Positions 19,373 through 32,693 of a stretch of 64,000 nucleotides of DNA are shown piece after piece; position 1 is the stretch's first letter; every line of letters begins with the position of its first letter. The translations under genes and the position numbers were made by a program. This DNA comes from Agapanthus africanus. Lineage: Eukaryota > Streptophyta > Magnoliopsida > Asparagales > Amaryllidaceae. Location: assembly GCA_030015575.1 (NCBI GenBank), contig JASDDO010000016.1:112239241-112303240 (forward strand), given 5' to 3'. The notes under the pieces were generated by a model that searched no databases, was not told where the DNA came from, and was given only the letters and a program-made list of their open reading frames with translations.

Positions 19373-21900
19373 GCACTCAAGGCTAATTATTGCGATGTCG
19401 CATACTCACAGCCTGTGTGATACCGAACACCCAACTCCCCTACTAGTCAGTCTCACAAAACCCGTTTGTGAAACTATTGCGTTCGAGGAATAGCCTAAGT
19501 GAGTGGATCCGCCTTGATGTTTCTTTTTATGTCTCTCTATATCTCAAGTTCGCGGAGAAAACCATCTCCCGAAATGAGCAATACCTGTCTTAGAATATCT
19601 GGATGTCTGATGGGACTTAGCTCATAAATGAACTCCAAATCCAAACTTCTTAGACTGTATCTTCAACTGAACTTAATCAGTATCCTGCGCCATGCCACCC
19701 TCAGTATTGCCTTGGACCACCCGTCCAAAATACTGCCCCTCGTCAGAGGGAAAAACTATAACTCTGACAACCTCCTTGTCGTCCAGGTCACCTTGGAAGC
19801 CTGGAATGATAACCGTCTCCTAAAAGAGGCTGTCGTTATCATATCCCTAGAACATCCAATTATGTTCTAAAACTGCTTCCGATTGTTTCTCCAGGATTGG
19901 ATCAATATCAACTTATTGCACCTACTGCAAGAACAACATCTGGTGTGGTACTTGACATCTCATGATTGACTCAATTGCCTAAGCAAGTGATCTGCCAATC
20001 ATGAGTATCCCTCTCCCCTTTAGTCTATAAGACACCTTTAGAGAGGGTGACTCCATTACCTGCAGGTGTACTACCGTGCCAGGAGTCGTCCATTCTAAAT
20101 ACTCATAGAATGCTGTCAAGGTACCTAGATTAGGAAACCACCCAAATCTAGATCTAAAACCATAGATCTAGTAACCAGTATGTCTGATATAATGTCCAAG
20201 TCCTTTGTGGAGAAACCACTGTGTGACGACCAAAGTATAACCGATCGTAGTAAAGGAATATCACTTCCTACTACCTTCTCAACAGATCCATCCCCTATTC
20301 TGATGACGTCAAACCTATGACTGTCACATCAGAAACAGATGATCTATCTCCGCTATATCTGCTTTAGTCTATAAATAGACATAAGCCTGATGTCCACCAA
20401 TGCTTCCGCTGCTCCCACTGACTACGACAACCCTCTGGCAGAGTCATATACACGTACACTTCTGAAGCTAGTTCAGAACGACGCTATACTCATCCTCCTG
20501 CCGGGTCTCGCAGCCTGGAACAACAACAATGGCAAGTGTGGGTAAACAAGAACTTCCCTGTCACCGTCCTTGAGGCTACCGAAGTACCTCTCGGGTGCCT
20601 GAAGTTACCCACCTTATCTGCGGAGTGGCCAATGGAATGCCAAATCAGATTGAATCTTTAGGTTCCTTATCAAATCTTCAGTAATCGTTTGCGGTTCTGG
20701 AATCACTTCCAGTTCTACCATACTCCCACTGCTGTTTTTGAAAAAATCCATTTTTAATAAAACTGTGGCGAGTCAAGAACAATATTGCTATTGTTCATCC
20801 AGATGGTAGAAAGTCAACCCGCGTCATAGCCTGGGTCAACCCACAAACAGCCATTACAGAAACGTGCCTTGAGTTGTCCAGTGTCTAGTTTTAAGCATAA
20901 GCCGGACAACTCCCCGTACCTTAACAACGTTAAGATATGAACTGTTCTACATCCAATATAGAACCAGAGGCACTGATTTAATTTAACCAGATTCAAATCA
21001 TGCAGCTGTCTCCAGTGCATGTCAACAGAATGGAAGGAGGTCGATCAGCGTTACTCAACTTAGGAATACTTCCAATCATGAGTAACCTGAAAGAGAAGCA
21101 ATTTCTCTTTATCATTACTATTAACTGAATACCATACACAAGTATCTACATCTTCGATCACTTTGAAGAATCCCGATACTTGCTATACCTGGTTCTCTAC
21201 TCTATTCAAATACCTATAACTCCTCAAAACTTAGACCCTGTGTTTCTACGAAATACATGTCTAAGAACTAGAGAAGTCAAAAGTAAATAGAATATAGTAT
21301 GAGGACCAACCCCTCTGTCCTAATGGACACTGGACAACATACAATACTCTGTATAAGTCCCTTGAGTCTGATGACTCATTCACTGTGTGTCGTAGGTTGA
21401 AAAACTGTACTTATGGTTAAGAAGAATTACACCGCTGTTTAATGCTCCTTACCTAACCATCCACTGATATAGGTAAATGTCATCGACATAATATCAAAAG
21501 GTATATCTCACTCTATGAAAATAGACGTACAGATATATCAATTTGAAATTGGTGCACAACAGCGGATATTCGAAACCAAATATTTGCCGACCGGCAAACA
21601 GCCCAGGTGATTTCCTCAAATATCACCGATTACAACGAATCCCGATATAATGAGGATGATCACCCAATTCCCAATAACCTACTCCCACTCATCATCTGTA
21701 AAACCATACAGATGTGAGAATCATACTTGGTACATACCCTGGAGTAAGTATCTAATCGGGAAATCAGTTTTCTTTTAACATTACACAGTGAGACTGAAAC
21801 ATTGAAATGTTTCGTTGGGGTATCCTGGTATTCCTAGTAATGCCTCATCCATTATCCAGATTCACAATTATAACCGTATAATTCTTTGCCACCTCTCCAA
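19373..21900 (-). pseudogene. Decayed pol of copia C
   Basis: Homology to D and F can be followed in nucleotide landmarks on the minus strand: RNase H/RT surroundings from 19380, the CCGCTGCTCCCACT block of RT near 20409, the CTGGAATCACTTCCAGTTCT block of the IN-RT linker near 20697, the integrase C-terminal block near 20900, and traces of the protease region near 21600. The order is that of a copia pol. It is a fossil with many breaks and is shorter than the pol of A. Confidence 0.65.
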
Positions 21901-21909
21901 ATCCCTTCA

Positions 21910-22660
21910 TATGTCTTTAGTCATTACCTTCTGCACACCCCTTTAGGCCAATTGGTTTTCTTCCTTCCCTACCGTTCGGCACCAGCCTATGGTTTGGAAG
22001 AAGACTATCCAAAAAGCATAAAGGGTGTACTGTCCTAATCCTAGGAGCACTCGCAACACGAGAGAAGGTGAAGATAAAAGACACCTGAATGTACTTTATT
22101 CCTATTTCTCCTGAACCAGGATCCATCCCCGAACTGGAACGAGTTCCTTTCGAGTTCGTATATAACCATACGATGGATTATCCAATAAAATGGGATCTTC
22201 GTAGTGATACGGAGTGTCCTGGAGAAATACAAAGGTGATTTAGGATTGGTGAAGAAATACTTGGTTTGGTCGTGAATAGCAGTCGCAATTTACTTTGCCC
22301 TTTTACTAATCCCTTGCTTTGTCTGAACTTAATACCTTCTGTACACCGTTTAGGCTAACTGGTTTTCTTCATTCCCTACCGGTCGGCACCAGCCTATGGT
22401 TTGGAAGAAAACTATCCAATTTGCATAATAGGTGTACTACTCCTAAACTAAGGAGTACTCGCAACATGAGAGAGGGTGAAAAGAAAAGACAACTGAATAA
22501 TCCTATCCGTTTTCTCCAGAACCGGAAACCATCCTCGAATTCCTTCGAGTTCGTATCTAACCATACGATGGTTTTGTCCAATGGAAGTGGACGTTCGCAG
22601 TAATACGGGGTGTCCTGGAGAAAAGGGTAAAAGTAGGAGTAGCAATGAGGTCTGCAACTC
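21910..22660 (-). repeat. Direct duplication of about 350-400 bp inside copia C
   Basis: Two diverged copies, about 21930-22235 and 22340-22625, share CCTATGGTTTGGAAG, AGTACTCGCAACA-type and CCATACGATGGNTT phrases and the closing GGAGTGTCCTGGAGAAA. They lie where Gag would be expected. I do not recognise a coding domain in them. Confidence 0.7.
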
Positions 22661-22789
22661 TGACAATCCAAAAGCCGGTGTTAAGAAGGTTCGGTCAACT
22701 TGGTCACTGAGTCATTGTCTTAGGGTCGGGTCAATGGTCGCTGCCAGAGAGAGAGAAAAGAAACACTCAGCGTGCACTCTAACCTAGAT

Positions 22790-25033
22790 CAGAATGGTTA
22801 CCAATTTATCTAATCTGCAATCCTCCCACTGTACCTCAAATTCTCCTCCAAACCTGAAAGAAGAATTAGTCGGGGTCACCCGAGGAGTATACTAACTCAT
22901 CAGTGGGAATCGGGATCCAACTCTCATCGCATGATAACGTGACGGAATCCGCTCACGTCATCACACTCCAGAAGGTATGCGCATATCTGGCAAGTTTCAG
23001 TTCTTTTGAAACTCCCGATGAGATTTCTGCCCCATGCTCTTATGACCTTGGCGTGAGGTCAAAATATCATAAGTCACATGTCAAGTTCTACCCATCATTA
23101 TCCAGGTTAATTTGAATCCACCCGTACATACCCTTGACGTAGGCCAAAATAGTAGTACGACTGTCCCAAACCAACGCATCTATCTATGCAACAGATAAAT
23201 ACCCGGCAGCTACCAATCACTATGCCTTGGCGTGAGGTCAAAATACATAGCTTGAATACTACCGAATATTTAACTGAAATGACGGAGGGCTACGAATGGT
23301 TTCTGGCGAAAACCTTTAACGTAAAGAACTTGATATCGTTGAAGGAACGGATAGCTTTTTAGAAAATATAGTGACGAAAACCTTTACTAAAGAGGTCACT
23401 CCCGGTGAAGGGATCTCGGCTCTTTCCCCGTAGAATGGGGTGCAGGATATTCCAAATGAATACCACGATGCAAAGCAAAAGTAATCGGCTATAGTGAAGT
23501 TAATGCCCTGACGCAAACTTCTTGTCCAAGGGGTCACTCCCGGTGAAGGGATCTCGGCCCTTGCCTCGTCGACTGAGGAGCAGGATATTCCAAATGAATA
23601 CCACGATGCAAAACAGAAGTGAACGTCCTTGCAATAACAGCTTTTTGAAAAGTGTTCCAACAACATCAGAATAGGTTTGTTTAACTTGCATTGATCCGAA
23701 TCAACGCAGTCCCATCAATTGATCACACCAATAAAGAACGAAAATATACTGACGTACGTATATGCCATCCGCATTCGCCACTGGGTCCCGTCATCACCCG
23801 TTAGGTTAGCTAACTAACGACAGAGCGGGGACTGGACTAGCGCGGATGAAAAACATATACAACATCTACTAGTATATATATAATATATAATTTTCGCTCA
23901 AGGCGTGATAATAAATGCAGCAACACAGAAATGTATAGCAACACAGAACAATACAGATATCTGGGATCCCCGGGTTTCACAGAGCCACTACTGAAACCCG
24001 ACGTTCCCCTGGTCGTGTGGATAGCCTGTGCAATGAAATCCTAGACCCCTACGGGCGCGGCAAGTCACCCGCCAAAACCTGAAGCGAGGCAGCCCCCTTC
24101 AGCTCCGTGAATGGACCACCCAGCACTCCACGGAATCCGGCGACTTGGGCACCCCTCCTGGGTCAACCTGTACCCCCTACGAGTGCGGCGAATAGCCCGC
24201 CAATCCTAGAGTGAAGCCCCTTCCACCCCAATGCCATGAGATGCGGGCTTGTTGCCCTCCAGAACCCGGCTATCCGTGCACCCCACCGCGGGGTAATCCT
24301 AGTACAGAAAGTAAAATATACATACATCGGGTACATCGACCGCAACCAGGTCGTGCCCCAAAAGAATAATACAAACAGGCAGTGACGGCAGTCCACATGT
24401 CGGACGCTCGCCCCGCAATATCAAATGTACATAATACAACAACACTGTACTAGCATTGCATCCAGGCTATCCCCCACGACCGATCCGCAACATCACAGCA
24501 TAAACATAAAACATCAACGTGAAAGTCACGTTCGCAAATCCGTCTAACCGGGCTATAGCAGTTAGACCGGATTTACCGATCGAGTGACATTCACGGTCGC
24601 AGATATAATGTAAATACTGTGAAAAATGTGTTTAAAATTTTCCGATTGCTCAAACAATTAACAAGTGGGCCCCAAAGAAAACTGTAGCACTCACAGAAAT
24701 AATTAGCCCAATTTTAATATTCCAGAAACCACATTTTCAACTCAGAGACACACTGGAAAAATTTGGGGGGGTGAACAGTAAAATACGCGGCGGAAGGGCC
24801 GCACGAGGTGGGGTTTCGCGGCGCTTGCGCGGCGGAATAGTGAGATCATGGTGCCAAATTTTTACAGTATGCTTCTATTTCCCTGCACATCACTCTGAGA
24901 CAACCAGAAAAATTTTTAGACTCCAAAAAATTTCGACAGAAACTGATGTGCTAAATAAATACGGTTTTTGGAAATTTCGGTCGATCGGAATTGATAAACA
25001 CATTACACAAAGCTAGACTATGTTAATGGCGAG
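22790..25033 (-). other. Structured leader of copia C
   Basis: Minus-strand leader of about 2.2 kb. Plus-coordinate landmarks: three shared-loop hairpins (23039-23073, 23123-23159, 23220-23250); two copies of the CACTCCCGGTGAAGGGATCT unit (near 23397 and 23534); a GTTAGCTAAC palindrome near 23804; two nested hairpins (24050-24160, 24175-24290); and a GC-rich patch at 24785-24835. Confidence 0.65.
23039..23250 (-). other. Three leader hairpins with a shared loop, copia C
   Basis: Stems CTTATG/CATAAG (23039-23044, 23068-23073), CGTAC/GTACG (23123-23127, 23155-23159) and CTATG/CATAG (23220-23224, 23246-23250). Loops read CTTGGCGTGAGGTCAAAAT, CTTGACGTAGGCCAAAAT and CTTGGCGTGAGGTCAAAAT on the plus strand: different stems, one loop type. 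Confidence 0.75.
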
Positions 25034-25045
25034 GCTCTGATACCA
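25034..25045 (-). promoter_or_regulatory. Primer-binding site of copia C
   Basis: GCTCTGATACCA on the plus strand is TGGTATCAGAGC on the element strand, one base from the 5' LTR; initiator Met-tRNA type. Confidence 0.92.
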
Positions 25046-25046
25046 C

Positions 25047-27270
25047 TGTAAGCCCGCGGGGGCGCCCCGGGCGTCGATCCGACGCCGGAAACGCGGAAAA
25101 CAAAAACTTTGCGAACTTTGCAAAACGGCACCACCGCGGACTTTTTACCGGATCGTGACCATTAAACTAAATCTAGCAACTACAAGAAAGGGTTAGAGAT
25201 ATACCGACGATCCGTGTCCTTCGGTCTTCATCTCCGCTTCGATCTCCCGCGGAATCTCCGTCACCTCCTCGCTCGTCGGAAAGGGCACCACGTAGCCGGA
25301 ATCTTTTACGGGCTCCCGCCTCTTGACCGAGGCAACTCGGGCGCGAAGTTGGCTAGCCGACGCGTCCAAGGCTTGCTATAGAATAGTGTAGCGAACTTGT
25401 CTCTTTAGGGTTCTTAGAAGTTGCCATGGATGTTTGGAGGAAACAAGGATTAGAAAAATGGTGCTTGCATTTTTCTAGCAAGTAAAAATGAGATCAAGAA
25501 AGAAACTATGAAGCTCTCTTCTTCTTCTTCTCTCTTTCTTTTTCTTCTCTCTTTCTTTTTCTATCAAGTGAGTAGAAAAAAATGAATCATGGTGGAGGAA
25601 TGAGAATAGCAACCATAAGAAGGGAGGTGAGTGTAGGAGCAAAAGAAAGGTGACCATATCCAAACCTCACATCCCTCTCATCACAAATCCACTCAAAAGA
25701 TAAGAAAATGGAAATGACCAAAATAGAATATCATCATGAGGCAAGTCTCATCAAAATGCAACATATGCAAGAAAACCCTCCACCAGTAAGTTAATTGCAA
25801 ACATGCAATTAACACCCTCCAACAAGAAAGTCCGACCGAGAAGGAATGAGGAAAAATTGGCCGGAACGGAATGCAAACTGGCAACTTCAGAAAACCAATC
25901 CCGTAATAAATTACAGGAAAACCCCACACTGTGCATACACACCCGCATTTGTATTCCGTCCGGATACAAATGCAGTGAGACAAAATCTACACTGTACTAT
26001 ACTAGGATCGGCTTAAACCAAAGCCGGCTAGTAAAATCCGTTCGATCCTGATCCGTGTAATACCGCACGTATCTGATCGAACGCTGCCATATAACTATAC
26101 GGCCACTAGTACAAACCGTCCGATCCTGATCCGTGCAATACCGCACGTATCTGATCGGACCCTGCCATATCTCCATACGGCCTCTACAGCGTTTCGCCCG
26201 AAAGCTTGAGTAACTGAAAGTGTGTGGTGGACTCTAAAGACTCGTCAATACTATGGCTGTGGATTTAACCACTAGCACGTCAGAGGTATTAGCCATACGT
26301 GACGGGCCACCAGCTATTGACCAAAAGGGACGTCGATGAGCGAACTCATCCTGACACCCTACTGAGCCTGTCAGTGACAATATCCGTACAGTCCGGTCCG
26401 TTCGTCTATGAGTATCGCATGGCGGGCCTAGGGGGTTGGTAAAAGTCAGACCCCCAAAAGCGGTACAAGTCGTGTCGGAGTGTAGCCCAGAACACCCTGA
26501 GATACTACTGGAATACCTACCAGCAAATCTCCTTGCCTTGGCCAAGGTCTTTGTGTAATGGCTCTCCTAGACACAGCGCGACCTCACCCCCAATACCGGG
26601 AGAGACGAAACCCCCGAAGATCCGCTCACTGCCTCCATGTGGCTCGGGACTGTACCCAACTACAACCTGTTTGCACGACTCCTTTGAGCCGTGGTAGGGT
26701 AGTAATCAAAGTACAGTGGGAACTCACACGAGACAAATGACGATCCCCAGGTCGATGAACTAACCTGTACACATGTCACCTGGGAACTGCTATCTGACGT
26801 CAGGTATAAGACCAACTAGCATGTTCCCGGCGAGTCCTGTCCGGTGTACTCATAACCCAATGAGCACCTGTATACATCTTAGGTGAACCAACTGACACCA
26901 GTGGCTTGTGAGACCGGCCACCGCCCCTCGTCGGGGTCTCGACTGTATACACTAGTCTACTCTGGAGTATCGATGCCCTGTCTCGAAACTCCCACGACTA
27001 GGGACCTTTTAAGGATGTGCTTATAGACTCCAGCTCTCACTTATATGATCGCCCTCATACTGCTGGCAGTCAAGCAAGAATCCTAGGGGCTCTATCAACG
27101 TGCAATAGCGACATGTCAGGTCACCTAAAGCAGTACACGATGATAAAGGTAAACCAGATAGCATACTATCATCTCGAGTAAGACTGTCCTACCGGGATAG
27201 GTCCTCCCTCAATCATTGCAATCACGTGCCTGTGATCCAATAATTGACTCTGAGGGCACTATCTCCAACA
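25047..27270 (-). repeat. 5' LTR of copia C
   Basis: 2224 bp, the same as the left copy as far as I could read. Followed by ATGAT and the resumption of B's integrase. Confidence 0.93.
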
Positions 27271-28615
27271 ATGATCTCTCAAGATTCGGACATGTGTTCC
27301 TGTTCAAATACAAGTCTGAAGCTTTTGAGAAATTCAAGTAATATAAGTACGAAGTAGAGAACCAAACGGGTAAAACTAATAAAATCCTTCGATTCGATCG
27401 GGGGGGAGAAGACTTAAGAATGGAATTCCGTGACTATTTAAAATAGAATGTGATTCTCTCTCAGCTTACTCCTCTGTATACGCCACCGCACAATGGTGTA
27501 TCGGAGCGGAGAAATAGCACCCTATCTGATATGGTACGCTCTATGATGAGTACTGTTGAGTTACCTATTTCCTTTTGGGGTTATGTACTTGAGACGGCTG
27601 CATACCTATTGAATAGGGTTCCGACTAAATCAGTGCCTGCCACTCCATATGAGATATGGGAGGGGAAGAGACCATGTCTTAATTTCATTAAGATGTGGGG
27701 TTGTCCGGCCTATGTTAAAAAGCAAAATCCGGACATACTCGACGCAATGTCTGTTCTGTGTAAGTTTGTTGGATATCCCAAACATTCACGAGGGTATATC
27801 TTCTACCACACCGAGGAACACAAAGTGTTTGTTTCTCGGAATGCCACCTTTTTAGAAAAGGAATTTCTTATGAGAGAAATTTGTGGCAATGAGATTGAAC
27901 TGGAAGAAGTTCCAGCTACATAAACTATAACTGATAATTTGGTGGAACTGGAGGGTTCAATAATCTCCGATGAACCTCAGCAACTCCGCAGATCTAGTAG
28001 GGTTCCTCATCCACTAGAGAGATACTACGGTTTTCTCATTGACGGTGGCAGCAAGGATTGCATCATGGAAGATGATGACCCAACTAGTTTCGAGCAGGCT
28101 ATCACAAGTGGGGACTCTGTGAAATGGCTGGATGCTATACGATCTGAGATGGAATCCATGTATACCAACAAAGTATGGACTTTAGAAATTGCTCCTGAAA
28201 GGGTAAAACCCATTGAGAGCAAGTGGATCTTCAAGAAGAAACTTGGTGTAGATGGAAAAGTTGTGACTTTCAAAGCTATACTTGTAGCAAAAGGTTTTCG
28301 TCAACAACCAGGTGTCGATTATGATGAAACTTTTTCTCCTGTAGCTATGGTTAAGTCCATCAGGATCTTACTTGCCATTGCTACATACCATGACTACAAA
28401 ATCTGGAAGATGGTCGTCAAGACCGCTTTTCTAAATGATGATTTAGAAGAGAGCGTGAACATGACACAGCCAAAGGGCTTCGTAGACAGTGGGAGCATCG
28501 GAAAGGTGTGCAAGCTGCTTAAATCAATCTACGGATTAAAGCAGGCAACGCGGAGCTAGAACATCTGTTTAGACGTAGCAGTCTAAGAATTTGACTTCGT
28601 CAAAAACGTTGATGA
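27271..28615 (+). pseudogene. Copia B: integrase C-terminal part to reverse transcriptase
   Basis: Resumes in the integrase core with LTPLYTPPHNGVSERRNSTL, then SFWGYVLETAAYLLNRVPTK, the VFVSRNATFLEKEF region, the variable linker with YYGFLIDGGSKDC, and RT from MESMYTNKVWTLEIAPE through ETFSPVAMVKSIRILLAIA to LLKSIYGLKQA. Two long stretches stay open (27450-27923, 27939-28559). The piece is broken, with a few breaks, and ends at the GATGA target site of D. Confidence 0.85.
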
Positions 28616-30817
28616 TGTAGGGTTACTAAGCGCTGTCACAAGGGTCTATAAGGCATCAACCATGCCCGATTTAAATTTTAGACGTGCCGAACAACCCAAA
28701 GCGAGGATCTTTGCTAGATTATTAGGGTTAAACATGCAAGTAAACATCTTTACAACTAAGAGAGAGGGATTACAACCTTTGTAGTCCGCTCCTTCGCTTC
28801 ATAAGCTCTGAGTAGTAGTCTGTTTGCCGCGATCCATGATCTCCCGGACTCAAGAGAAGCTCCACAACCCGAATGATCCATGCTTGCTTGAAGTCTTCCT
28901 TTTCGAAGATGATCTACCTTGAAGTTTCTTTAACTCAAGCTCTCACTCACTAATCAAGTATTAATGAAGTGAACACCCTAATCTAATTGGCTAGATTAGA
29001 TGAGGATGATGAAGTAGGATTTATACTTTCTTTTATTATCAAATTCCCACACTAATCCATCACAAAAGAAAAACCTAAAAAGCTTTTCAAGAGCTCAAGG
29101 AAGAAAAGAAGAAGAATGAATCCTTTTGTGATGAATAATGAATTGTCATTATCATTACAATTGCAACCATGGTTAAGTCAAAAAAGACTTAACCATTGTA
29201 GAGATTCAACTAGGGTTAAGGGTGTGGGTTGGGTTAGGAAAATATCTCTAAAATGTCAACACATATTATCTTTGCAATAAACAAAAGAAATGCTTCTAGA
29301 AGCTTCATGAATAAGCTAACCCAAATCAAACCCTAACCATGTTTAATCACCACTAATCATGTTGCTTTTGTAATCATAACTTGTTACATTATTATATATC
29401 ATATATATAATATATTTTTGTAACAAAAGAAAATAATACAATTAATATATATCGCATATATATCAATGTATTATCCGGTGAGAAAATTAATCAATAAAGC
29501 GAGCCAATATTAGATAATGTAATGTAATATATCACATATATATTTATACATTAAATTATCGAATCAACACTTGATCTGACAATCCAGTTATATCGCATAT
29601 AACCGACTAATATATCATATACCGATACATCGAATCAACACTTGATCCGATGAACCGGCTGATATCAAATATCGCAAGAATAGAATACGGTATCTCATAT
29701 CGTATTATTCTTGCTCCCGCACATATCACATATGTGCTCCTACTCCGTTTTTCCTGAGTCAAGAAACCTCTGGGTAGGACTCTAAAGAATCGTCAATACG
29801 CCGGCAGTAGGTGATGATCATATCAAACACCCACAAGCTGCAAGCGGTCAGCTAAACGGAACATCCACCCAGGTATTGAGCGATCAGAAGATCAACAAGC
29901 AAGCCTGTACATTCTGCTTTGAATCCAATCAGTAACACTACCGTACAGTCCGGTCTCTTCGTCTGATATGTTGCATATCTAGTCTAGGGGTGGTATACGT
30001 CAGACCCCAGCAACTGATAAGTCGTGTCGATGTGAGGCTCATAACAGGTCGACAACCTACTGATAACACTTCCCAGTAGTACTCAATATCCGACCTGGCC
30101 AGGGACTTCCAGTTATAGCCAATCGAATACAGCACAACATCAACTCCCTATACCGGGAGATACGAAACCCCTCCTATCGCTCATTGCCTCCATGTGATTC
30201 GGGACTGTACCTAAAAGCCACTATTTTGCATGCCCTCTTGGATGTGGTATGATAGAAATCAAAGCACAGTGGGAATCACACAAGACTCTATGACGATCTC
30301 GGGTCTACAGACTAACCTGTAGCAGTGTCACGAGAGTACTTCCATCTGACGTGGGGTATAATACCATCTGGGAGTTCTCGGTGAGTCCGTCCAGCGTACC
30401 AAGTCTCCACTGAGCACCCATACACCATCTTTGATGTCAAACACCGATGGATATGGGATCATCCATCGCCCATCATATGGGTCAAGATGCGTATACGCTA
30501 GTCTACTCTGGTGTATCGATGCCCTGTCTCGATACACCCTCGACTAGGAACAGTTATAGAATGTACTCATCGACTACCGTGGCCCTACTAGTATGATCTC
30601 ATCATAGTCCTAGCAGTCGAGTACATATCCCAAGGGCTTTATCAACATATGAGAGCAAGACAGTAAACTAATACAAGTCAACATGTTAAGACAAAGTAAA
30701 TCCAAATAGCATACTATCATGACGAGCAAGAAAGTCCTCTCTCTATATATCCAAGCATCCATTATAATATACAACATATGTACAACAATGGCCTCTATGG
30801 CATATATATAACTAACA
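28616..30817 (-). repeat. 3' LTR of copia D
   Basis: On the element strand TGTTAGTTATATATATGCC to AACCCTACA. AT-rich at 29390-29700 with alternating ATATAT and TATCGCATATA phrases. No gene inside. Confidence 0.9.
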
Positions 30818-30828
30818 ATCTCCCACTT
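30818..30828 (-). promoter_or_regulatory. Polypurine tract of copia D
   Basis: ATCTCCCACTT on the plus strand, AAGTGGGAGAT on the element strand, abutting the 3' LTR. Confidence 0.85.
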
Positions 30829-32693
30829 GCACTAAGGCCAGCTGTTGTAGTATCTCATACCCAGTATCCCAAAGAGTCTCTCCAACTGTGTCTGGGGAAT
30901 GGCCTTCATGAGTGGATCCGCAGTGTTGTCCTTCGTGTCAACTCTCCTGACCTCGATATCCTTGTGATCAACTATCTCCCGGATCAGGTGACACCGCCTC
31001 AGAATATGTCTGGACTTATGATGGGACCTGGGCTCCTTGGCCAAAGCCACAGCTCCATTGTTATCGCAATACAAAGGTATTGGATGCTCAATGGACGGAA
31101 CCACTCTAAGTTTAGTGATGAACTTCTTCATCCAGACAGCTTCTTTTGCAGCATCGTTGGCTGCGATGTATTCAGCCTCCATCGTCGAGTCTGCAACGGT
31201 TTCCTGTTTGGAGCTCTTCCAACACACCGCCCCTCTATTTAGGTAAATACAAATCCTGAGTGCTACTTAGAGGCGTCCTTATCACTTTGGAAGCTCGAAT
31301 CAGTAAAGGACTCCAGCTGCAGTTCCACGTTACCATACACCAAGAACATCTCCTTAGTTCAAGTACTTGAGAATATTTTTCACATCTATCCAGTGACTCT
31401 CTCCAGGATCTGATTGATACCTACTTATTATACTTAGTGAGTATGCTACATTGGGTCTGGTACAAGCATCGCATACATGATAGAGCCTACTGCCGAAGCA
31501 TAGGGTATCCCTTGCATGCGAGCTCTCTCCAAATCAGTCTTGGGAGACATTTCTTTGGAGAGAGTGAGTCCAGAGATTGTGGGTTGGTTCCCACGCTTGG
31601 ATTCTTCCATACTTAACCTCTTTAGTATGGTGTCAATGTACCTGGATTGGGACAATCCCAGTATCCGCTTAGATCTATCTCTATAGATCATAATTCCCAG
31701 TATGCATGAGGCATCACCTAGATCATTCATTGAGAATCTTTGTGATAAGAAGAGCTTGACTGATTGCAGCATAGGAACATCATTTCCTATCAAGAGTATG
31801 TCATCCACGTACAATACGAGGAAGACAACCTTACTCTCTGCAACCTTCTTGTAAATACAAAGTTCATCTACGTTTTTGATGAAGTCAAACTCTTTGACTA
31901 CAACATCAAAGCAGATGTTCCAACTCCGCGATGCTTGCTTTAAGCTATAAATGGATTTAAGCAGCTTGCACACCTTTCCGCTGCTCCCACTATCTACGAA
32001 GCCCTCTGGCTGAGTCATGTGCACGCACTCCTCTATATCACCATTTAGAAAGGCGGTCTTAACATCCATTTGCCAGATTTCGTAGTCATGGTATGCAGCA
32101 ATGGAAAGTATGATCCGGATGGACTTAAGCATAGCCACTGGAGAAAAGTTTTCGTCATAATCCACACCTGGTCGTTGACGAAAACCCTTTGCAACAAGTC
32201 TAGCTTTGAAAGTCTCAACTTTTCCATCTACACCAAGTTTCTTCTTAAAGATCCACTTACTCCCAATGGGTTTTACCCCTTCAGGAGCAATTCCAAAATC
32301 CATACTTTGTTGGTGTACATGGATTCCATCTCAGATCGCATTGCATCCAGCCATTTCACGGAATCACCACTCGTGATGGCCTGCTCGAAACTAGTTGGGT
32401 CATCATCTTACATGATGCAATCCTCACTCCCACCATCAATGAGAAAACCGTAGTATCTCTCAGGTGGATGAGAAACCCTACTAGATCGGCGGAGAGGCTA
32501 GGGTTCGTCGGGAACTACTGAATCCTCTGGTTCCACTAAATCTTCAGTTACAGTTTGTGTCGCTGGAACTTCTTCCAGTTCTACCTCATTGCCACTATCT
32601 TGTTTCATAAGAAAACCCTTTTCTAAGAAGTTGGCATGTCGAGAAACAAACACTTTTTATTCTTCGGAGTGGTAGAAGATATACCCTTACGAA
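30829..32693 (-). pseudogene. Copia D: reverse transcriptase and RNase H
   Basis: Minus strand. RT spans about 32303-31446 with WIFKKKLGVDGKVETFKARL, QMDVKTAFLNGDIEE, LLKSIYSLKQASRSW and YVDDILLIGNDVPML. RNase H ends at about 30832 with ADSTMEAEYIAANDAAKEA and RRVDTKDNTADPL. The IN-RT linker with a YYGFLID-type phrase lies at about 32300-32460. Long stretches are open (285 and 131 codons), so decay is moderate, with a few breaks. The piece stops at the insertion of F (target site ACGAA, 32689-32693). Confidence 0.88.

Larger units (their letters stand above)
17138..27270 (-). mobile_element. Copia element C, identical LTRs, coding-dead interior
   Basis: Two 2224 bp LTRs (17138-19361 and 25047-27270) at a constant offset of 7909 in which I found no difference on reading. 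Flanks ATGAC (17133-17137) and ATGAT (27271-27275) are the target duplication with one mismatch. Minus-strand order: 5' LTR at right, PBS, leader, decayed pol, PPT, 3' LTR at left. The interior has many breaks and no long open frame. It lies in B's integrase. Confidence 0.92.
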
